From a bacterium (lineage in GTDB: Bacteria > Desulfobacterota > Binatia > UBA12015), in contig JAPOLW010000186.1 in NCBI GenBank assembly GCA_029976905.1, positions 1 to 7,123 on the forward strand: DNA of 7,123 nt. Direction: 5' to 3'. Each line of letters begins with the position of its first letter. Within the stretch, counting starts at the first letter, position 1. This document shows positions 1 through 5,680 of this stretch, one piece after another. The notes under the pieces are model-generated. The model did no database searches, was not told where the DNA came from, and saw only the letters and a list, made by a program, of their open reading frames with translations. Made by a program: the position numbers and the translations under genes.

Positions 1-48
1 AGCCCTTTCCTTTCCAAGAAATTCGGGCTCCGGGAAAGCCGGGGCGAT

Positions 49-144
49 TCAGGTAAGGTTAGGTAAGGTTCTTGGGGTCAGGTAAGGTTCAGAGGGTCAG
101 GTAAGATTCCTGGTATTCAGGCAAGGTCCTGGTCAGGTAAGATC
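49..144. repeat. Array of six degenerate direct repeats, consensus TCAGGTAAGGTT
   Basis: Six copies of a 10-12 bp unit begin at about 49, 59, 78, 97, 117 and 133. The first two abut as a tandem 10-mer (AGGTAAGGTT at 51-60 and 61-70). The next three are spaced 19-20 bp apart and the last 16 bp. Variants are AGGTAAGATT (copy 4), AGGCAAGGTC (copy 5) and AGGTAAGATC (copy 6). All copies lie on the same strand, so this is not an inverted REP-type hairpin by itself. The array ends just before the first possible start codon of the long plus-strand gene. It could be the edge of a dispersed genomic repeat or a miniature mobile element, or a set of protein-binding sites. The sequence does not decide between these. 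The repetition itself is directly visible; its role is unknown. Confidence 0.85.
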
Positions 145-149
145 CAGAC

Positions 150-3100
150 GTGTGCCTGTCATTCTGGTCGTTCTCGGGTGGGGCAAGCCGTTTCGGTAGG
201 GTTCTTGGTCCTTTTCGAAAAGGAACCGTGCCGGTTCTGCTCCTGTTGCTTTGCTTTGGTCTGCCGGCAGCGCCTGCGCAGGCGGTAACCGGCACCTCCC
301 AACTGGAGCGTTTCTCGGGCCGGGGTGACCGGGCGGGCAATGTCGAGCGTGGGGGAAGCCTCACGTGGAAAGCCCGTTTCACCGCCGAGAAGCCTCGCTG
401 GCTCGATCTGTCATCGGGAGTGCAGGTGTTCATCGACGCCGGTCTCGCGGAACCCGGCGGAGAGAGCCTGCTCACGATCGACGGAATCAATCTCACGACG
501 ACCGCACTGCAGGCCAGACCCGGCGCGCGCGACGATCGAGCGATCTTCTCGATCCCGGGCCGGAATTCTTCCGGGGCGCGCGTGACCGTTCGATGGAGCG
601 AGGACGACCTCCGGGTCGAACTGAAGGTGGGGCGGGCCCTGATCGCACCGCCAGCGGCATGCCTCGCTGGAGAGACGGAGGCCGCTCTCACCACGACGGT
701 CGTTCTCGATGCGCCAGGAGTCGGCCGGGAGGAGATCAGGGCCTCCCGCACCTGGCAGTGCTCGGCGTTGCGGCAATGCGACGATGCCTGCTGGAATCTT
801 CGCGCCCGCTGGCGCTCACAGGGCGATTCGTCGGGCGGTTCCTCGGGCGATGGCGGGCGCCCACCGTCGGCCAATCTCCGTTTTGAGAACCTGACCCGCG
901 ATCGCGACGCTCTGAATTGGATTCGCCTCGACGCGCGGGGATCCGAGAGCCGTGACGGTGAGATCATCCGCTACCGGTACCTCATCCGGGGGCGCGCCTC
1001 GCAGGAGAGAATCCTTTCCCCGGGCGCTACGACCACTCCGGTCGCATACGTTCTCCTATCGCCGGGCGACTACGAAGCCACCGTCACGGTGACCGACGAC
1101 CAGGGCCGCCGAGACACCGAGACCCGTCGGCTTTCCGTCGCGGGCAATTCGATCGAGAGCTTTGACCGACTCGGCGTCGAGTGGGCACTGGATCCCGATT
1201 GGGCCCCCGGCGATGAGGCGCTGGTCTTGCACGACGTGCACGGACCGATCGACCTTGCCGCCATCGCCGAAAATTTCTTCCCTCCACCGCCTTCGCAGTC
1301 CCGCGTGCGCTCGGACCAGACGGCGACATCCAGCGACGCGGCCTGTCCCAGCCCGAAGACCCCAAGCGGTATCTTCAACGGGAAGGTATTCCAGGGGATC
1401 GTCAACATGACCGCGATCGGCTTGACGCTCGCCTTCGGCCCCGAGGCCGGACTGGCGCTCAAATTCACAGACCAGGCGACCGTTGTCGGAACCAACGTGG
1501 CTTCCAACGGCGGAAGTGCTGCGTCGACGTGCACGCAGAACGAGATCGACGCCCTTGGTGCTGCAATCGAGTTCGAGGCCAAGCAGATTGCCCAGCTGCA
1601 AAATCAGCTCATCCGGACGGACGCCGCGTTTTTCCAGGCATGGGAAGAAGTCCTGAACGTGAACGACGAGAACTACCACCAGTACTACATGGAGCAAATC
1701 GAGGCCTTCTCCGGAACGCCTGCTTCGACGTGCAGCGCAGCCACGCCGGATGGTCCGGCGTCAAACTGTACTTTGACGGAGGGTGGTACGGTGGGCGGCT
1801 TCCTGCAGAGCGCGGGGGTCTGGTGTGAGTCATCGGGCACGCCGGTGCCGGAGTTGTGCAATGTCCCTCTCGAAGCGACGGACGGGTCCAGCTGTGACCG
1901 CATCTATGACTGTTCCTTGTCGAGTGGCCAGAGCGGACCGTTCTTGCTGCAGAACATCGAGAATTTTCAGACGCTGCAGACAAAGGCCACCTCCCTGACC
2001 GGAGACTTCCCGACGAAGGTGCAGAATTTGACAGGCACCACCCTGAGCACAGACTGCGTCGAGGACGTCAGCCTTTGTGCGACCTACGAAACGGATGTCT
2101 TGTTCACGCAGATGCTGGAGGCGTTACAGAAGACGCTTCTGGCGCAGGCGCAGACACCTCCGGGTGGTTCGGTACCGAGTACTCTGGCAGCAAAGCAGAA
2201 CGTCCTGCCGCTGATCGACAGTTACAACCAGACCCTGGCGATGTATGTGCATTCGGCCATCCAGGTGCTCGGGCAGGCGTTCCAGATGGAGTGGCTGGTC
2301 AACAACTTCAACTTCTTCGGAAATCTGCCCGCTGGCCCTGTGAACAACTATCCAGTCACCTCTCCGACCATCGCGAATCTTGGGGCCGAGGATGCGACCT
2401 ACTTTGCCGGTCCTTCGGAGTTCGTTTGTTCGGGCACTTCGACAACGTGCTTCACCGACTCCTCTGCGTACGCTTGCGCCAACCAAAGTTATCTGGGAAT
2501 TCCTTGCGATCCGGGCGACGCAGCGGCCTGTGGCGCCAATCAGACTGCCTGCACCTACGAGTATTGCGATGGCGACAGCGCGTCCTGCACCGTCGATACA
2601 TCGAAGATGGCGCAAGCGTACAACGCGGCCCAGCTCGAACTCGCCTACGCGTATGCGGCTCGCATCAACCTGGTCTACAAACTCGGCCTGCGGTACCTCG
2701 TCACCGACCTTCCCGTCGGGGATCAGCTCTGGCCGGGGGGTGGGGGAGAAGGGCGATGTCTGCCCGCCGCCAGGTCGATTTCAGCCGGCCTGTGTGAGGA
2801 TGACGCCTGTGCGCCGACTCCCTGCGCGTCGGATACAGATTGTCCTTCGACCAACCCGAGATGCGTCGTGTCTTCGGTCGATTGGTCCGGATTGGTCACG
2901 AGCTCTGCCTACTGCGAGATCGGGACGGCCTGCGGCCCCGGAGCAATGACGAGGCTTCCCCCCTACATCACGCAGCCGAAGGGCTGGATCGCCAACGAAA
3001 ATCCAAACTTTGAAGCATCTCCCTACCAGAGCACGAGCCCGTATCAGGCGGGCTCCTCCTGTGCTGCGAACTATCAGACGGTCGGGAGCGACGGACTGCG

Positions 3101-5588
3101 CGAAACCGTGGTTGGCGATCCGGTCTCGGGTGGTCAACCAGGGACGGTCGGATCTGCCGACCGGATCTGCCCCTCCGAGTTCCCGTATTGCGTCGGTTAC
3201 CTCTATGGGCGGAGCTTTGGTCAATGCTCGGATGTTGCGCCCTGGACCGACAGCGCGATCCTCTACCAGTACGCTCTCAACGATCCCTACCAGTGCCGGA
3301 AGAACATCGACACGTACAACGCCGACTGGCAGCCCCTGGCGGCTGGAGATAAGCCGAATCTCGCCGGGGCGTGGCCTGGCAACGCAGAGTGCCCGTCCGT
3401 GTTCCAGACCCCGGGCGGGCAGGCGCCTCGCTACGGGTATTTCGACGGTCTGAGCCTACAGGGCTACACCTTCGGCGTGGATGCGGTGGCCAGTGGATGC
3501 CCAGACGAATGCTCGGCTGACCTCTGTGGCAGTGCCCCCGGGAATCTCACGCAGACGGATCTGCAGTGCACGACTCTCGAGCGCGCGAGCGCCACGAACG
3601 GCGCGCCGGCTTCCTTTGAAGGTGAGAGCTGGTCGGACATCTGCACGACGGTCGTGAGCACGGTCGACACCGGGGCCGAGTCGCAATGCTTGGCCTTCTG
3701 CGCTCTGAATGGGGAGGACTCGAGCGGGACGTCGCCGCCCTATACCTGCGTCGACGCCGGCTATGCCCAGCAGAATCTCCAAACCAAACTCGTGAACTGC
3801 CAGGGCTGTGCGGCGAACGCGACGCGTCCGGTGCTTTCGCTCATGGCCACGATGCAGGGGAATCTCGGCGCCTGCGCAAATCCCGACACGTCCGGCATGC
3901 CCCTCAGTGGTCCGAAGATGGGCCTCTACACTCCGGAAGACTTTCAAACCGTTTCCTTCGACCCCAAAAACCCGGCGCTGCTCTGCGCTGGGTGTGTCTA
4001 CCTGGGCTGCGGGAACTACGAAGCACTCGATCCCTCGAAGGCCTTCGAGATCATCGAAGTCCCCAGTGGTCAGACGAACGCGCCCGCCTACACGGACGCC
4101 ATCGCGACGACCTATTTCAACGATGGGGCATGTCCGGACGGTCAGGCCTGCACCGTTGCATGGTTGCAGCAGAGTGGCTGCGAAACGATCCCGGAGTGGT
4201 TCAACAAGGACAGCCAGGTCATGAGCACCGTCATGATCAACGACTATCGCTGCGCCCTGGGCGGGGGCGGCTCGGGCATCCAGCAGATCGGCATCACGAA
4301 CGAATCCGGCGACTGGTCGGGAAACCTCAACGCGGATGCGGTCGACGGCGTCGTCTACCCATGGGGGTGCGGGGCGATCGGCTTTTCCACGCAGACATAC
4401 GCGGGTGCGGATGGGTATACCGAGTTTGCCAACCTGGTGTTCGAGCAGCCCAATGTTCTCACGGGGCTTTGGGATCCCGTGGCCGACTCGTCGACCCGGT
4501 TGGGCTACAACTCGACGGGGTATGATCGCTCCGACAATAGCGGGTACTCCGGCAGTGGACCCCAGATGGGCGTTCAACTCGCCGCGCAATGCTCGTTCAA
4601 CTGCGGAAACGCACCGACCTCCGCGTACTCTTCCATTTGTCTCTCTGCGGTGACCACGGCCACGCCATATTCCATGGATACGCAGGGCTATGCCTGTGAG
4701 GCCGACCGGGATCGATCCCTCCTCGTGAAGCAGTCCGCCATGGATTGTACGATGAACGACGGCCGCACCTACCGCATCGCAGCCTCTCCGCGGGTCGGCG
4801 GCTTGCCCGGAGATCTCTTCTCCCACGGGTCGGCCGCCTTCGAAATGCAGCTCGCCCCGCCACCGGACCGCGAGAATCTGATCTCCGCGTGTGTGGATGG
4901 ATGCAGCACCTTCGTCAGCTGCAAAGACTGCTTCCAGAGCTGCGGGCCACAGTGCTCGGGAGATGCCGAGAGCGCAGAGTGCTACGAATGCCTACAAGAC
5001 CTTCTAGCCCAGACGTGGGCCGATTGCGAAGCGGCCTGCTCCTGTGAGTCGGAGTGTCTCCTTCCGCCGAGCACGAGCTGTCCCGCCGCCTGCCTCGGTC
5101 CCCACGCGCTCTCGGGTGAAGGGGGTGAGACGTTTGGAGGGCTCGCGCTGGAGTCGATTTCCGGGCCTGGCGGTACGAATGCCGATGGCTGTCCAGCCTT
5201 CGTCTCGGGTTTCGGGTATTGCGGCGGCTATTGCTACAACCAACCGGTCTACGCCAGCGACCGGACGCCCGGGCGGGCCGCGGTCGATTGCCGTGGCTGC
5301 CAAGGAGTGAGGTACGAAGACTGTCCGAGCGGGTGGCCCTACCAGGGCGATGACGTGGCGGGAGGCTACTGCTGCGAATCCGATGCGATCAGTGCGTACA
5401 AGGGCTTTCCGTATAGCACGCAGACCTATGGTGACTTCGTGATCGATCACTGTCCCGGGACCTACACTCCGTGCCCGGACCCGCCCTGCGGGATCGGGGG
5501 CAAGCGCATCCCCTCGGCGGCCGCAAACGACTCGTGCTACCCCTACGGCAACACGGCGATGTACCCTCTCTGGCCGTTCACCTACTGA
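150..5588 (+). CDS. Giant secreted cysteine-rich protein with PKD-like domain and helical core, unknown function
   Basis: The product has 1812 residues and I do not recognise a named family over its full length. Numbering is from GTG 150. A signal peptide has a basic stretch (R14-K24), a leucine-rich core (29-38) and an AQA cleavage site after A45. Residues 46-222 look beta-rich. A Ser/Gly/Pro linker (223-239) leads to a PKD-like domain at about 238-330, with an LDARGS-type motif and an ending like YEATVTVTDDQG. Residues 421-439 are hydrophobic. Long predicted helices follow at 464-520 (heptads at I466, L469, I473, I480, L483, L487), 649-668, 684-723 and 820-853. The rest is cysteine-rich: 8 Cys in 760-813, 6 in 870-905 and 14 in 1581-1648, for 88 overall. 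C-x-G-C pairs recur at 1217, 1279 and 1714. The chain ends YPLWPFTY. Export followed by disulphide formation is the likely fate. The start is uncertain: GTG 150 gives the basic n-region a signal peptide needs but has no clear ribosome site, while GTG 228 has one at short spacing but loses the basic residues. A stop at 138-140 limits extension. A surface, adhesion or toxin-like role is possible but unproven. Confidence 0.9.
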   Translation: MCLSFWSFSGGASRFGRVLGPFRKGTVPVLLLLLCFGLPAAPAQAVTGTSQLERFSGRGDRAGNVERGGSLTWKARFTAEKPRWLDLSSGVQVFIDAGLAEPGGESLLTIDGINLTTTALQARPGARDDRAIFSIPGRNSSGARVTVRWSEDDLRVELKVGRALIAPPAACLAGETEAALTTTVVLDAPGVGREEIRASRTWQCSALRQCDDACWNLRARWRSQGDSSGGSSGDGGRPPSANLRFENLTRDRDALNWIRLDARGSESRDGEIIRYRYLIRGRASQERILSPGATTTPVAYVLLSPGDYEATVTVTDDQGRRDTETRRLSVAGNSIESFDRLGVEWALDPDWAPGDEALVLHDVHGPIDLAAIAENFFPPPPSQSRVRSDQTATSSDAACPSPKTPSGIFNGKVFQGIVNMTAIGLTLAFGPEAGLALKFTDQATVVGTNVASNGGSAASTCTQNEIDALGAAIEFEAKQIAQLQNQLIRTDAAFFQAWEEVLNVNDENYHQYYMEQIEAFSGTPASTCSAATPDGPASNCTLTEGGTVGGFLQSAGVWCESSGTPVPELCNVPLEATDGSSCDRIYDCSLSSGQSGPFLLQNIENFQTLQTKATSLTGDFPTKVQNLTGTTLSTDCVEDVSLCATYETDVLFTQMLEALQKTLLAQAQTPPGGSVPSTLAAKQNVLPLIDSYNQTLAMYVHSAIQVLGQAFQMEWLVNNFNFFGNLPAGPVNNYPVTSPTIANLGAEDATYFAGPSEFVCSGTSTTCFTDSSAYACANQSYLGIPCDPGDAAACGANQTACTYEYCDGDSASCTVDTSKMAQAYNAAQLELAYAYAARINLVYKLGLRYLVTDLPVGDQLWPGGGGEGRCLPAARSISAGLCEDDACAPTPCASDTDCPSTNPRCVVSSVDWSGLVTSSAYCEIGTACGPGAMTRLPPYITQPKGWIANENPNFEASPYQSTSPYQAGSSCAANYQTVGSDGLRETVVGDPVSGGQPGTVGSADRICPSEFPYCVGYLYGRSFGQCSDVAPWTDSAILYQYALNDPYQCRKNIDTYNADWQPLAAGDKPNLAGAWPGNAECPSVFQTPGGQAPRYGYFDGLSLQGYTFGVDAVASGCPDECSADLCGSAPGNLTQTDLQCTTLERASATNGAPASFEGESWSDICTTVVSTVDTGAESQCLAFCALNGEDSSGTSPPYTCVDAGYAQQNLQTKLVNCQGCAANATRPVLSLMATMQGNLGACANPDTSGMPLSGPKMGLYTPEDFQTVSFDPKNPALLCAGCVYLGCGNYEALDPSKAFEIIEVPSGQTNAPAYTDAIATTYFNDGACPDGQACTVAWLQQSGCETIPEWFNKDSQVMSTVMINDYRCALGGGGSGIQQIGITNESGDWSGNLNADAVDGVVYPWGCGAIGFSTQTYAGADGYTEFANLVFEQPNVLTGLWDPVADSSTRLGYNSTGYDRSDNSGYSGSGPQMGVQLAAQCSFNCGNAPTSAYSSICLSAVTTATPYSMDTQGYACEADRDRSLLVKQSAMDCTMNDGRTYRIAASPRVGGLPGDLFSHGSAAFEMQLAPPPDRENLISACVDGCSTFVSCKDCFQSCGPQCSGDAESAECYECLQDLLAQTWADCEAACSCESECLLPPSTSCPAACLGPHALSGEGGETFGGLALESISGPGGTNADGCPAFVSGFGYCGGYCYNQPVYASDRTPGRAAVDCRGCQGVRYEDCPSGWPYQGDDVAGGYCCESDAISAYKGFPYSTQTYGDFVIDHCPGTYTPCPDPPCGIGGKRIPSAAANDSCYPYGNTAMYPLWPFTY
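209..224. promoter_or_regulatory. Perfect 16 bp palindrome overlapping a possible ribosome binding site
   Basis: TCCTTTTCGAAAAGGA is a perfect inverted repeat with no central spacer. Its right arm contains AAAAGGA (218-224), the best Shine-Dalgarno-like sequence near the start of the long plus-strand gene. That sequence lies three bases before an in-frame GTG at 228. If 228 is the true start, the palindrome would overlap the ribosome binding site and could act as an operator or hide the site in a hairpin. If translation begins at GTG 150, the palindrome is inside the coding sequence and may be a relic of the repeat-like DNA upstream. An alternative pairing of GGTTC (200-204) with GAACC (223-227) is also possible. 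The palindrome is certain; its function is inferred. Confidence 0.45.
861..1139 (+). other. PKD-like (Ig-fold) domain within the giant protein
   Basis: Residues 238-330 of the long plus-strand product carry the hallmarks of a PKD domain. An LDARGSESRDG stretch matches the usual 'LDASGSSDPDG' opening. It is followed by an IIRYRYLIRG strand and then by GDYEATVTVTDDQGRR, which matches the typical 'Y-x-V-x-L-x-V-T-D-x-x-G' end. The length, about 93 residues, is normal for the fold. PKD domains are common in extracellular bacterial proteins, where they serve as spacers or in protein and glycan contacts. A Ser/Gly-rich linker precedes the domain, as expected for a modular extracellular protein. The WDFGDG motif of many PKD domains is absent, so it is a divergent member. 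Confidence 0.7.
4890..5093 (+). other. Dense cysteine cluster in the giant protein
   Basis: Residues 1581-1648 hold 14 cysteines in 68 positions, mostly spaced by two to four residues (for example CKDCFQSC, CYEC and CEAACSCESEC). A helix-compatible stretch (LQDLLAQTWAD) sits in the middle. Such spacing fits a compact disulphide-bonded module in an exported protein. It could also be a metal-binding cluster, but the presence of a signal peptide favours disulphides. I cannot assign it to a named cysteine-rich family. Confidence 0.6.
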
Positions 5589-5652
5589 CGGCAGAAGCCC
5601 ATGACCGGGAAGCTGAACCCGGAACCATGGGGCGAAGCGAGAGTGCAGGCCG

Positions 5653-5673
5653 CCGCGTTGGCCGACGACGCGG
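5653..5673. terminator. Candidate hairpin between the convergent genes
   Basis: CCGCGTTG (5653-5660) pairs with CGACGCGG (5666-5673) around a five-base loop, giving an 8 bp GC-rich stem with one G-T pair. It lies 7 bases beyond the stop of the minus-strand gene and 64 bases beyond the stop of the plus-strand gene, where a shared terminator would be expected. There is no T-run on either side, so it is not a classical intrinsic terminator. It may be a weak or factor-assisted terminator, or chance pairing in GC-rich DNA. Confidence 0.3.
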
Positions 5674-5680
5674 GACGCGT

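Noticed and set aside
1..48. Short inverted matches (CTTTCC at 5-10 with GGAAAG at 33-38) as a terminator of an upstream gene
   Set aside because: The arms are six bases with a loop of 22, there is no T-run, and no upstream gene end is visible in the window.
49..144. GGTAAG motifs read as eukaryotic 5' splice donors, or the array read as a CRISPR
   Set aside because: The flanking gene is a single intron-free bacterial-style frame. The units are only 10-12 bp with 0-9 bp gaps, too short and too irregular for CRISPR repeats and spacers.
89..967. A 292-codon minus-strand open frame crossing the repeat array and the start of the giant gene
   Set aside because: The translation is Arg/Ser/Pro-rich and low in complexity, has no recognisable domain, and its tail simply translates the direct repeats. 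It is antisense to the better-supported gene.
3456..4826. A 456-codon open frame on the minus strand inside the giant gene
   Set aside because: It is wholly antisense to a continuous 1812-residue frame that has a signal peptide, a PKD-like domain and orderly cysteine patterns. Its own translation is Arg/Gly/Val-rich with no domain, as expected of shadow frames in GC-rich DNA.
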